Counted from the stretch's first letter, positions 1 through 8,755 are shown. The stretch: DNA of 11,039 nucleotides from Mucidula mucida (GCA_015501055.1 JADNYV010000996.1:1-11039), one strand, 5' to 3'. Numbers and translations: made by a program. Notes: generated from the sequence alone by a model not told the origin.

Positions 1-495
1 CTAACAACAAGGCCCCCGATAAGATATGATAAGATGTGAAAATGTGAAAATTTGGTGATTCATAACAGTCGGCTATGAACACGAGGGCGGGCGTGATGAT
101 GATGAGGCAGCAATTGACCTGGCTGTGCAACTTACCACCCTGTCAGTCAGTTCCTAGCTCGGTGATTCCCTTTTATGTATATCCAATGGTTGTTTATATT
201 ATTGTACAATTTATGGTATTTTTTCCGATTTATTTGGCGGGGATACGGGGGACGGCGGTGAAGACAGCTGCGGCAACAGCAGGATGATGAGCGGGACCTA
301 AGATGCCGGTCCGATCACGCAGTGATGTCAGGCGGGCGGATCGGCTTCGAACCCGTGCTCTCAGATGGCTATAAGTCCCTTTAATTATCGTATATTACAC
401 CCAGTGGTAAATAAACACTTAACCAACCTAGTTAGGTCCCCATCCTGGGTAGGGATGGGGACCTAAGTAGGTGGGTTAAGTGGGAACCCTTGGTG
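1..495 (+). mobile_element. Right end of a palindrome-ended DNA transposon (element A), left part outside window
   Basis: The last 78 bases (418-495) match the layout of the right end of the complete element at 8223-10589: a 63-nt nested palindrome (418-480) followed by exactly 15 nt, ending in TTGGTG (490-495), against GTTGGTG there. The TAAATAAACACTT stretch before the palindrome parallels TAAATAACGACTT in the other copy. Further in, 283-340 resembles the subterminal repeat of the other element (GATGAGCGG, CCGATCACGCA), and the AGCAATTGACCTGGCTGTG stretch near 109 weakly matches 10106 onwards. The copy is diverged. The target duplication would be 496-503, but this cannot be tested because the left end is missing. 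No convincing gene is seen inside; the 70-aa frame at 75-287 has no recognisable features. Confidence 0.7.
418..480. repeat. Nested palindrome (hairpin) at the end of element A
   Basis: Arms 418-445 and 453-480 are complementary at 26 of 28 positions around a 7-nt loop. Each outer arm itself contains a near-palindrome around CCTAGTTAGG or CCTAAGTAGG. The outer 20 bp match element B, whereas the inner stem (CCCCATCC paired with GGATGGGG) is different from element B but still pairs. Confidence 0.85.
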
Positions 496-658
496 TACTG
501 GTTTGCTGGTTCCAAATGATAATCATAGTCAGGTCATACTTACTTGGGTCATACAAGGCTGGGTTGGCACAGCCACAACCCGGCTTTTGTCTTGCAAGTG
601 ACCAACACTGCCTGCCTGTCCACTCAATGTTCACTGCTGCCCCGCTGATTCTCAGCGT

Positions 659-925
659 TATCAGGATATCTAGTTGGAAAATCAACTTCATTCACGAAGC
701 ACGACCAGCGACTGAGACCTTTTTTCCAAAACTCTCCTAGGATATATGCATTGGACGACGTCGAAAAGTGACGAGCGGCTCAGTGGGTCGCTTTCCTCCA
801 CTTCAAAGTCCCTTCCCAAATAGTCTCTTGCAGCGGGAGAGCAGTGATTTTCGGTGTGTCCTTACTCCTTGCAACGTCGGGCCTAATCTTCTCCCCCAGG
901 CTATCTTCATGCAGGCCCGCCAAGG
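659..925. repeat. Degenerate direct repeat, copy 1 (partner at about 6378-6688)
   Basis: This stretch aligns in the same orientation with about 6378-6688. Paired landmarks are ACTCTCCTAGGATATATGCA against GCTCTCCTATGATGTACGCA, AAGTGACGAGCGGCT against CAGTGACAGGCGGCT, and CTAATCTTCTC followed by TTCATGCAGGCC against CTAATCTTCTC followed by CTCATGCAGGCC. On the minus strand the two copies share a short frame (AYILGEF against AYIIGEL), where a TGG in copy 1 lines up with a TAG in copy 2. Both copies also carry a stop (TGA or TAA) at the same upstream position. It may be a relic of a duplicated gene or an uncharacterised repeat. Confidence 0.6.
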
Positions 926-931
926 CGCAAA

Positions 932-1291
932 TTGAACGATGACTCAGAACACTTCAATTCTGAATGGGCCATAGTCTGTGCACCTCACGGTCCTCGGTGT
1001 TTAGACCCTGCGCTTCCAGTGTGGAATTCAAAATTTGGTTATTCATGGTCAATTGCCGCCGCCACCTCCGAATGCCCACAGACGCCCACGTCTGCTGATT
1101 TTCTATCGAGCATTGAGTTGGTGTCCCTTGCGGTACTTGCAATGTACGACAGCACCGTACGACCCGGAAGCGAATATTACATCGGAGAGGGGCGCTTCGA
1201 GTCGTGTCACCAGCTACATGTGTGGACTGATCACAATATAAGTAGGTCAAAGACCCGATCCTACACTTTTGGTGGCCTCTACTATATGTAG
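932..1291 (+). CDS. Doubtful hypothetical ORF, 119 aa
   Basis: An open frame starts at an ATG and ends at a TAG. I recognise no domain, membrane segment or signal peptide. A 151-aa frame runs antisense through the same bases, so openness alone is weak evidence. It sits between the degenerate repeat and the zinc-finger promoter. It could be a chance frame or a remnant of a decayed gene. Confidence 0.15.
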   Translation: MNDDSEHFNSEWAIVCAPHGPRCLDPALPVWNSKFGYSWSIAAATSECPQTPTSADFLSSIELVSLAVLAMYDSTVRPGSEYYIGEGRFESCHQLHVWTDHNISRSKTRSYTFGGLYYM

Positions 1292-1580
1292 TCAAGTAGC
1301 TCATTTTGACCTGCCGTTGACTTGACGACCCCCAACCGATGACAGTGGTGCAGCACGCACTCAGCCAGATTGCCACTTGTCTGCTTGAGCTCTTGGATCT
1401 CGGACTCAAATAGTTATAACTGTCAGCTCGCCAGCATAGGCTCGCTCGGGCGATAGCTCGATGCTTTCAAGTTCTTGTTTCTTTTCTTTTTGCTAGTTCT
1501 CATTCATGCTCACTGCAGGGGGCCTCACGATAGGCATTGTAGAACTGGGAGCATGGCGCGTGCCTTTTACAACATCCTGC

Positions 1581-1588
1581 ATATATAA
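1581..1588 (+). promoter_or_regulatory. TATA-like box of the zinc-finger gene
   Basis: ATATATAA lies 60 nt upstream of the chosen ATG at 1648, with a CT-rich stretch (GGCTTCTTTATAATTCTTCCC) between them, as is common in fungal promoters. The assignment rests on spacing only. Confidence 0.4.
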
Positions 1589-1647
1589 TGTTCTGGCTTC
1601 TTTATAATTCTTCCCTCATACAGAAACTACTTGTCGGCTGAGTCCAA

Positions 1648-4600
1648 ATGTTGCCGCCACCCCAACCCCCTACCGGCGGATTTGTACCTGAAGAAGGTCA
1701 CCCCCGCCAGGTTGCTAGTTCCAAGGGACCAAGTCTGATCCCGTAAGAAGTCTCTTCACATCATTGATCACTGTCCTTTCTTGATTCTTCCCACTTCTCG
1801 AACAGGAGATCATATTCTGAAGACGTTGGCGACGTGCAACACCGTACGTTTTATTCCTCTTATTGTTCAAATACAGTTTAAGACGGGTCAGTTATACAAG
1901 TAAATTGAAATTCCCATACACACAGCTATACACAATTTGGGAAGGGCCTTGGTTGTATGTAGATGATAGAATATATCGTTGTGAAGCTGTCCCGGTCGAA
2001 ACTGAAGTCAGAGCCAGGCGTTCGGAACAGGTGATGTGATCAACGGAGCTGGTTGTACCATTTTGAGCAAGATGAGTCATTTTATACGACACATCGGACA
2101 TCTCCGAATAACCTCCGATGCTACTCCGAATCGTCCGAGTCATCGTTTTCACGCTGTCCTTCGTCACCATCCGCCACATCGAGCTCCGCCTCATCATCTA
2201 CAATGCTTGTTTGCAGTTTTGGCTTTGGAATGACGGCTGGAAGAGGCCCAAGCTTTGGTGTAGGCTTGGTGAACTTGCCTTTTACCTTGCCTGCCTTCTT
2301 ATTTAATGCCCATTTTGCCTTTCCTGCAGCGTGATCCTCCTTCTCTTTGGCCCAAGCAAGTCGTCGGTTTTTGATCCACTCCTCCCTCTCCTCAACCAAC
2401 ACCTTCCATTCCTCCAACTCCTTCTGTAATGACTCCTTGTTCGCCGCACGCTCTTCCTTTCCGCGCTCCTTCTGAATCTGTGCCTTCTCGAACTCAACAA
2501 CCCGCTCATAAAATTCATCACTTGTCAGAAGCACCGGCAGGCCATCCCCAACCAGCTTCCCTTTCCCCTTTCCCTTCCTCTTTTTCTTGTCCTAAAAGGC
2601 AAGCCGTTCGCGCAAGGACTTGCAATATACCTCATTGAGGATGTTTGCTGCCTGGAGCTCGATGGTGCGCTGGCGCAGATGAAGTCGTTCTGCTTCGGAT
2701 TCTCGAAGCGCGGCGAGGAGATGGATCTCATTCGCAGTCTTTGGCATGATAGCCAGGGCATCTGCATCTGTCGACGACATTGGTATGTGCGCGTTCACCT
2801 TAAGCTCGAGCGGTGCTGATGAAGACTTCATGCAGAGGAATAAAGAGGATTTCTGGAGCATTTTGACAGCTTCCTTGATGGCTGCTTCCATGCCAAGTGT
2901 TCCATCTCTGGAAGAGGAAGCTGGCGCGCATGGACCATCTGCAGCCTCACTCTGGTCCACCTCCCCACTCGCGCCCTTGCCATCTCTGATGCTATCATCA
3001 ACCGGTTCCACTTCCTCGTGGACTGTTTCCAGCCAATCCACGAATGGGTCATCGTCGGGATTCTCTGGATCTGGAAGACCCGTCGCGTCATCATCATCGT
3101 TATTGAACAGGTCCTGTTTTATTGATAGGGCATGCGTCAGGAGCTTCGCAACGGCGCAAACTGGAGTAGGTGGAACAACTGGCAGCAAAGTGTCTTTGCT
3201 AGGTGCTTTCATTGCCTCAGTGATAACGGATGGATCGTACGGCCAGACGCCAGTCTTTCGAAAGGCCGATTTGATAGTTCTGGGAGTCAGAGCACGAATG
3301 TGAGCCTTTCCGTAGATTAGCAGAAAGTTGCTTTTGCTGAATGATTCTCCAGTTTTACGTCGATGAGTGTCCCGTTCCTCTCGGAAGTAGCGCTTGAGTA
3401 CCGAGAAAACGACAACGTCAAGTCCTTGATACACGTGTGTCGCATGTGCCGGATAGCACAAGACATGGATATTGTGCATGCAAGCGTATCGAAGAAATCC
3501 GCGCGTGTAGTGCGAATTATGTCCGTCGACAAGGAGTAAGCGAGCCTTTCCATTCGCCTTTGCCTTCGTCTGACGATCAAAATCTTTGATCCATTCGACG
3601 CCGATCTCGCCGTTGGTCCATCCCTTCTTGGAATATCCAACTCTACACAAAGGTTAGTGTGTCTTGCTCAATGTAATTATTATACTCACGAAGCCTCCGC
3701 AGGATTTTTATCAGCACTCCAGTTGGTACAATAACCGCTACCTTTGAATATGACTGCCGGTGAAGTAGTGGTTCCGTCTGCGCATATTGTCACGGTGACG
3801 GTAGTATTCTCTCGTGTACTACCCGACTGCTGGTACTGTGGGCCTTTACGACGAGCACCCATGACACGTTCTCGAGTACCGGATGTGTCGATAATGCTGA
3901 TTTCGTCCATAGCGTATGAATTTTCTTCTTCAATATCATTCTTCTTGATTGTATCGTGCAGGAGGGTGAAATAGGCTTCGTTGGTATGTGGATTAACGGC
4001 TCGTCCACGTTTCTCGTTGAGAGGAGAGGCCCACGCCATGCGAATCTCATCGGAGTGCTTTGTAAGAAAGCGTTGAGTCCACTTTTTGCCAATACCCGTC
4101 TCCGGGAAGTCTGCTCCCAACCGCTCGCGCAAGATTTCATCGACATGCTCCTTCAGGCGTCGGTGGCTAAGGGGAAACCCTTGGTTGCCTACTTCAATGA
4201 TGTAGGCAATAACAACCTTGACTTCGGCGGGTTTCAACCAAGCCTTCGTCTCGGTATTACACTGAGCACGAGTACGCTTCCCGTTGGCGTGGTTAATGAT
4301 AGTGGCGTGGTTTAGCTTGATGTATTTCCCAGTTCGGGCATGATAGAGGTCCATATAACGATTGCAGATGGCTTGCGCACCAAGAGATTCAAGGCCGGCG
4401 GCCTTTTTATCAAGCTCCTTTAGGTATGCCGAAACTGCCTCTTCCTGCAGCTCTGCCTTCGCCCGACTAGCTCGTTGTGCTTTCTTTTCATCTGATTCGG
4501 CGTAGCGTACCATTGTGGAGGGAGGTGGGGTGAGCAGCAACGTCTAGAACCGGTGCTTGAAGGTGCTCGTTACGGCAGTATCAAGTCATCAACGGCGGCT

Positions 4601-6285
4601 ATCATACATGCTTTACAGAGGTTGTATGCACACCCACTAACTTAGAAACTTCTCTGTATATAGCAACGAAGTGTAGCGACATGTTTCAGCCATAACGAAC
4701 ATGCAGAACAAGCTACAGTGTCATGCCGGAGGCTCACAAATTTCTGATCAGGCTAAATTGATCGGATCTGGGCAGTAGATCGAGAATTTCCAAATTTTTG
4801 TGCTGGGTGAGAGCGAGTAAGGCAGCCTAGAAATATGCCTAGATACATGTAGAATAATGTCTGAACAAAAAGAGGGCAGTAGCATGAGCGAGAGAACGAA
4901 ATTTGACCGTCGTATAACATGATCGATCCTGTATAAGGGTCTGATCTTAAACTGTACGTTCTTGTTCGACTCATCTTCAGCAGCCGAAGATGGCACCAAC
5001 AAGTACTGGGCGTCTTTAATCGACGTGACGCAGGATGCCCCTCAGTCCAACCAACAATTGTTTGACCTACTTACGGAGATAAGCAGCTTCAATGCCCCGC
5101 CCGCGATGCCTGCACACTCATTCGTGGATCCCCCGAGTGATTGGCTACAAGGTTTCTTACGTGAGTATCCTTCTCTGTACCCTTCTTCCTGGATATATCA
5201 TTGACGTCTCTTACAGACGACCAAGGAACTGACGACGTTCAGGCGCTACTAGAGGGTCTAGTTCAAGACAACCCGCCCGTTCAGTCTCCATCTCTTTTTG
5301 GGGAGCCAGACGGTTTTGACGTAGTACATGATGAGTTCATCAAACACACGCTGCATCTACTTTCGGCGCAAACGTCCTCAGGTGCGGGTACCTGTTGTAT
5401 TCTTATAATATCTGAATATCATGTAGTCACTGGCGATCTGGCTGTGCCTGCTAGTTTGGACGGTTTCTCTCAGTCTCACGTTATGGAACTGAAATGGGAC
5501 GACTATCGCGATCCGCTTGATGGCTCGCAAGAGACGTCCTGGTCGCCCACCGAGACCGTGGCGTCTGCGGCTACTCACACTTCCTTAGAATCGCCTAGTC
5601 ACTCTCCGGCTGCCACATCTGTTTATGGCGCGGGTGGCATTGAGCAATATTTCTCCGACAACCCCACAACCGCGACCAACGTTGAACACGCCACACCCTC
5701 AAATGTGTTCTGTCTAAAATGTCGAGACCAAAAAAACGCCAAAGGTACTTCTTTTGTTGGAATGCACGACCTACTTGGTAAGCGTACTACCACTGCTCGA
5801 TTTTTTGCTCCTCGCCGCAATACTTGCTGATGTTCCACAGAGCATATTTTGGCGAAGCACTTCAATATGTGAATTTATTGTCCCATCAAGGACTGTTGTA
5901 GGAAGTTCTCGCATTCTACTTCCCTACGTCGGCACATTTGCGGCCCCTTGCCTGTGGGAAAACATCGCGATTTGCTTGAGAAGCAAACAGAGAGCCTCAT
6001 TCATCAATCTGTCCCGCCATATGGAATGCCGGAGACTCTCATCTGCCCTCGATGTGGCATCAGGTCAGCTAAACAAGAATTCCAAGGTCAGGATGTTCGC
6101 TCTATTCTCTGACCAGGCTGAACCGATGTCCTTCAGGTCACGTCAGAAAGGTTCATTTGGGTTCGAAGTATTGTTGTCCAATATGCAGCAAGGAATTTGG
6201 GGGCGTCGCTCAGTTGCAGGCGCACGTCATGGACCAGCACCGAGATGCTTTGAGGCGCTTTGTCGGGGGCAGGAACATTGATTAG
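1648..6285 (+). CDS. C2H2 zinc-finger protein, seven exons, with a pogo transposon in intron 2 and an in-frame TGA
   Basis: Probable nuclear DNA-binding protein. Exons are 1648-1742, 1806-1843, 4981-5160, 5217-5381, 5427-5777, 5841-6086 and 6137-6285. All introns are GT...AG, intron 6 has the weaker donor GTCAGG, and phases agree at every junction. The model gives 407 codons. The first 250 residues are acidic or Ser/Thr-rich and look disordered. Four zinc-binding motifs follow: C255/C258 with H273, H278 or H283; C290-x4-C295-x12-H308 (second His unusual, H318); C345-x2-C348-x11-H360-x4-H365; and C372-x2-C375-x12-H388-x4-H393. The third finger exists only if intron 6 is removed, which supports the model. 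Codon 287 (5870-5872) is TGA, directly before finger 2, so as written the product is 286 aa and loses the three C-terminal fingers. The acceptor of intron 2 is doubled (CAGCAG), allowing one residue of variation. Its target and pathway are unknown; a transcription-factor role is inferred from the fingers. Confidence 0.8.
1743..1805 (+). other. Intron 1 of the zinc-finger gene (63 bp)
   Basis: GTAAGA donor and CGAACAG acceptor. It joins a 95-nt exon to a 38-nt exon and keeps the frame (…LIP then RSYSEDVGD…). Confidence 0.8.
1874..1898 (+). repeat. Left terminal inverted repeat of the pogo element
   Basis: CAGTTTAAGA, then an unmatched 8-nt core CGGGTCAG, then TTATACA. A TA target duplication precedes it at 1872-1873. 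A second CTATACA lies further in at about 1924. Confidence 0.85.
2121..4540 (-). CDS. Pogo/Fot1-like transposase (DDE), two exons, in-frame TAG near codon 634
   Basis: The enzyme would bind the element's ends and cut and rejoin DNA in the nucleus. Exon 1 is 4540-3690, a 47-bp intron (GTGAGT...GTGTAG) spans 3689-3643, and exon 2 is 3642-2121. A CENP-B/Tc5-type helix-turn-helix region lies at about residues 100-165. The DDE_1 catalytic domain follows, with D212 (YAMDE), D323 (LLLVDGHNSH) and D359 (YQGLD), giving DD35D spacing. Residues after about 600 are leucine-rich and then strongly charged (Lys/Glu coiled-coil-like, acidic tail DDSDDSE). A TAG at 2594-2592 interrupts the frame after LRERLAF. 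The same frame continues open for about 156 codons to the natural-looking stop at 2121. A 39-bp intron (GTATAT...TTTTAG) could remove the TAG, but it would be unusually short and would delete coding-like sequence, so a nonsense change (for example CAG to TAG) is my preferred reading. The start could be Met1 (4540) or Met10 (4513). Confidence 0.9.
4657..4662 (-). promoter_or_regulatory. Possible TATA box for the transposase
   Basis: TATATA lies about 117 nt upstream of the transposase ATG at 4540, within the 414-bp leader between the start codon and the right terminal repeat. The assignment rests on motif and position only. Confidence 0.25.
4930..4954 (-). repeat. Right terminal inverted repeat of the pogo element
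   Basis: Read on the minus strand from 4954: CAGTTTAAGA, core TCAGACCC, TTATACA. A TA follows at 4955-4956. A second TTATAC-like word (GTTATACG on the minus strand) lies at about 4911-4918, mirroring the arrangement at the left end. Confidence 0.85.
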
Positions 6286-6746
6286 TGAGCTCTATTCCTG
6301 GATTTCTCTACCCTACCCGCCTAACCCCTTGACATAGACTCTACTTCATGCCGACACTCACGCTATGGTTCGCAATCTTATCAAGAATCTTCATCATAGA
6401 CTTTGAAATCCAATTCCATCCGTGCAGCGCACGACCATCAACAGAGATTCTGTCTTGGATTTCTAGAGCTCTCCTATGATGTACGCATGGGACACCGTCG
6501 AACAGTGACAGGCGGCTTAGAGGGCCGCGTCCTTCCACTATGAAAACTCCTGAGACCTCGCCTTTCCCATGCAGCAATTTGGAAATTGATGGTGAGAGCG
6601 ATGATTTCGGTGCGTCCTCATTTTCGATGCCCATCGGATCGGGCTAATCTTCTCTCAACGGCCTTCTTTACCGCTCATGCAGGCCTTGGTAGCGAGACTT
6701 TTCTTTCCGAAGGATCGAGGACGTCTCAATGGGGGGAGCGTATTTC
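6286..6746. other. Spacer downstream of the zinc-finger gene, holding repeat copy 2
   Basis: It lies between the convergent 3' ends of the zinc-finger gene (+) and the 156-aa model (-). A 97-aa minus-strand frame at 6634-6341 falls over the repeat. It is not conserved as a frame in copy 1, so I do not call it a gene. Confidence 0.5.
6378..6688. repeat. Degenerate direct repeat, copy 2 (partner at about 659-925)
   Basis: Aligned with copy 1 over about 270-310 bp in the same orientation, with several small insertions and deletions. The two copies flank the zinc-finger gene, which suggests an old tandem duplication or two insertions of one repeat. The function is unknown. Confidence 0.6.
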
Positions 6747-7425
6747 CTAAATGCTGGGAAGTTCTTGAATGACATCGCCTCCAAAAAGATCAAGGCCTGT
6801 TGCGTACCTCATCCATGTCTGCCCTTCGTCGCCTCCTGATCTAGGTACAGGTAGTACCACTAGTTCCTCAAATTGAATTTGAGTTCCCGGACCAGCGTCA
6901 AATTGTTTCGTAGAGAGCTCCTGTAGGCGATGAGTCCGACCAGAATCAATGTGCATGGTAAGTAGTTTTGAGTCGTCCACCATACATGATACTGCGTTGC
7001 AAGTTCACGAGTATGATGACCGCCGTGGGGCGAATATTCTGTATGACGCGTGCTGATTGGGTATCAATGTACTTAGGTTGACGAGGTCTGCCGGCATCAG
7101 TACATCGGCATCTAAATTCTACATCAGTGCCATACCACTCCAGCTTCGTCTGGCTTGCACCTGTCGCCTCTTGTGGGATGATTGTCTCCCGCTTGAATGC
7201 ACCTATGAGAGGGGCATCCCTGAAGCTTGAAGTATTACAGGCATGAGACCCTTACCATCGTACAAGGAGGCCTGAGGAAGACGAAAACGAGAACCGAAGC
7301 TGACATACTTTAAGTATATTCCAGGATCTGGTACTCACCTGCTCGTCGCATATCAAGTCACGATGATTGATTGGTACACAATCAGACTGAATGCGCACAA
7401 AGGGCTGTATAAAGGTTTTTAACAT
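6747..7425 (-). CDS. Unrecognised protein, four-exon model, 156 aa
   Basis: I do not recognise the family. The model uses exons 7425-7339, 7271-7256, 7202-7009 and 6920-6747. Its introns are 67 bp (GTGAGT...CTCAG), 53 bp (GTAAGG...CATAG) and 88 bp (GTGAAC...CTACAG), and all phases agree. The protein starts MLKTFIQPFV, has the Cys-containing stretch EFRCRCTDAGRPRQPKYID in the middle, and ends GGDVIQELPSI. No signal peptide or membrane helix is seen. The start ATG is preceded directly by TAA and lies only 36 bp from the stop of the LRR gene on the same strand, which is tight for two fungal genes. The true start may lie elsewhere, or this may be a fragment of a larger decayed gene. Confidence 0.45.
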
Positions 7426-7461
7426 TTATCAACAAAAGGAGCCAACACATATTCCGCGGCG

Positions 7462-8222
7462 TTAAACCAGAGAACACTGCCACACCTCTCCACCGAACGC
7501 TGAGACGACAATTCTCTTTGGCTCTTTCGGATGAGGAAACCGTGTCCTAGTCCAAATTTCCATATCCAGCCCTTCCTCCTTAAACCTCTCGTACTTTTCG
7601 CGAGACGCATGAGATATATACATGATAGGCCGCTGCGAATCCGCCACTCCAAAGATAACCTTCTTCAGCCTAGCAACATTCGCCCTCGGAAAAACCCACC
7701 GACTCTCGATAAAGTCTGCCAGATTCTTCCACGGCGTGATATCCTGATACAGTAATGTCATATTGAAGCTTTCAAGAGCAGGCAGGACGACAGCGGCGGG
7801 ATTGACAACGAGTTGGGTAAAGACTTCAGACCAAAACGGTGTGAGGATTTCAGACGGCAATTCGGAATAGAAACCATCATAATCTATGCAGAGTTCTATG
7901 ATCGCGTTCCCAAAATCTTGCAGGATTGCGTAAAAATTGCTTGGCATGGTGGCAACACAATTTAGGTTCTTGAAGGATAACTTTTGCAGCTTGCACTGTG
8001 TGCGTCCCAGGAAGACATAGACATCTTGACCCATAGCGGGTGCGGTGACTTCATAGTCATGCGGTTTGATAGACAGATCAACGAGGGCGGGAAAGCTGAA
8101 GGAACGCAACAGGGCAGTGTCCAAAATCCTGAAAGAGGATATAGTCTTGTGCATGATGACCTGCACTGCGAGGAACATGTGTCCGTCTGTCCACCTGTAG
8201 TAAGACATATCAAAAGATGTCA
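7462..8222 (-). pseudogene. LRR (F-box-like) protein gene, 3' part, separated from its 5' part by element B
   Basis: Reading on the minus strand from the 8-bp target duplication, the frame TSFDMSYYRWTDGHMF continues without introns for 250 codons to TAA at 7462-7464. It has repeated Leu-rich units (FPALVDLSIK, LQKLSFKNLN, LPALESFNMTLLYQD, VARLKKVIFG), like the C-terminal halves of the F-box/LRR-type protein families common in Agaricomycetes, which usually act as substrate adaptors of SCF ubiquitin ligases. The F-box itself is not in the window, so that role is inferred. The frame also runs 16 bases into the transposon terminus, giving an apparent ATG at 8238 that is transposon sequence and not the native start. 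Confidence 0.75.
8215..8222. repeat. 8-bp target site duplication, left copy (AGATGTCA)
   Basis: Identical to 10590-10597. Together they bracket element B exactly, and one copy is needed to restore the LRR reading frame. Confidence 0.92.
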
Positions 8223-8316
8223 CACCAACATTTCCCACTTAACCCACCTAATTAGGTGGTCAGGACACCCCCAGCGGACCACCTAACTAGGTGGGTTAAG
8301 TTGTTATTTACACCTA
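8223..8316 (+). repeat. Left 94-bp terminal inverted repeat of element B, with hairpin 8238-8300
   Basis: The hairpin has 24-nt arms (one mismatch) around a 15-nt spacer. The first arm contains a perfect 16-nt palindrome CCACCTAATTAGGTGG, so the structure is a palindrome within a palindrome. Confidence 0.92.
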
Positions 8317-8535
8317 GCGATATCAACTTGTAGTCCATTGCAAGGCCGTGTCAGCGGCGACAACATGCCGGGCCTTGGGCGCTGCCATCACCGCGTGATC
8401 AACAATTGTCATGGCCTCGCCCACTGTCATCCTGGAATCCCGCCCCGCCACTGTCGTCGCTGCCGGCGCACATGAAAAAAAATTGTAAAAAATAAAAATA
8501 AAATTGGTTGCGTATACGATACATTGTGCTACTAC
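8317..8535. other. Left subterminal region of element B with an A/T-rich tract
   Basis: 8375-8470 resembles, in inverted orientation, the 69-bp repeat unit of the right end (CACCGCGTGATCAAC here against the minus-strand CTACCGTGTGATCGAC there). It is followed by an A/T-rich tract at about 8474-8505, which parallels the A/T-rich stretch at about 10240-10290. These may be transposase-binding or spacer regions. No gene is seen. Confidence 0.5.
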
Positions 8536-8755
8536 TATTTTCTTCTAAAAGTGCAAATTGAGGGTATAGTACGGGTGTCTTTTTGTAAGCTGGGTGGTAT
8601 GAGGTAGAACGAGGGTACGTGCAGCACTTGCGCCAGGGATAACAGCCTCCATGAAGCCTTCAGAGGCGTTGCTTGAGTTGGAGATATCCGCCATGGGAAG
8701 GGGAGAACAGGAGGAAGACGCGGTTTGGCGCCGTCGTCGAAGCACGGACGTCGTT

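Larger units (their letters stand above)
496..1647. other. Mostly non-coding stretch upstream of the zinc-finger gene
   Basis: No confident gene is seen. It contains a degenerate repeat (about 659-925, described separately), a doubtful ORF at 932-1291, and a pyrimidine-rich, TATA-bearing promoter zone (about 1480-1647) for the zinc-finger gene. An amphipathic-looking short frame ends at about 1411 (ending LLELLDLGLK then stop), but a stop lies just upstream and no splice partner could be found. Confidence 0.5.
1874..4954 (-). mobile_element. Complete pogo/Fot1-like DNA transposon (Tc1/mariner superfamily), 3,081 bp
   Basis: Terminal inverted repeats of 25 bp both start CAGTTTAAGA and end TTATACA. 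They are flanked on both sides by TA (1872-1873 and 4955-4956), the target duplication expected of this superfamily. A single transposase gene on the minus strand occupies 4540-2121. The rest is 414 bp of leader and 247 bp of trailer, with no other gene seen. The transposon sits inside intron 2 of the zinc-finger gene, antisense to it. Transposition is probably impaired in this copy because the transposase has an in-frame stop, though the catalytic domain is complete. Confidence 0.9.
1844..4980 (+). other. Intron 2 of the zinc-finger gene, enlarged from 54 bp to 3,137 bp by a transposon
   Basis: The donor is GTACGT at 1844 and the acceptor is CATCTTCAG ending at 4980. Removing 1874-4954 and one TA leaves 54 bp, in line with the gene's other introns (45-63 bp). 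Exon 2 ends in phase 1 (one C) and exon 3 begins CA, giving Pro at the joint and an open frame into exon 3. No usable ATG lies in frame between the stop at 4920-4922 and exon 3, which also supports an upstream start. Confidence 0.8.

Noticed and set aside
954..1409. 151-aa minus-strand ORF
   Set aside because: No recognisable domain, and it overlaps a plus-strand frame of similar quality. No support for expression.
2746..3303. 185-aa plus-strand ORF
   Set aside because: It is antisense to the transposase C-terminal half, with low-complexity Ser/Pro-rich composition from the complementary strand of charged codons.
3956..4315. 119-aa plus-strand ORF within the transposon
   Set aside because: Antisense shadow of the transposase helix-turn-helix and catalytic region.
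4748..5002. Minus-strand ORFs overlapping exon 3 of the zinc-finger gene
   Set aside because: They run across the transposon end and the host splice site. They are antisense shadows with no domain.
5754..6281. 175-aa plus-strand ORF as an independent gene
   Set aside because: It starts inside exon 5 and runs through introns 5 and 6 in the wrong frame. The spliced frame gives clear zinc fingers.
6341..6634. 97-aa minus-strand ORF
   Set aside because: It lies over the degenerate repeat. Copy 1 does not keep this frame open, while a different frame shows the shared AYI-GE residues.
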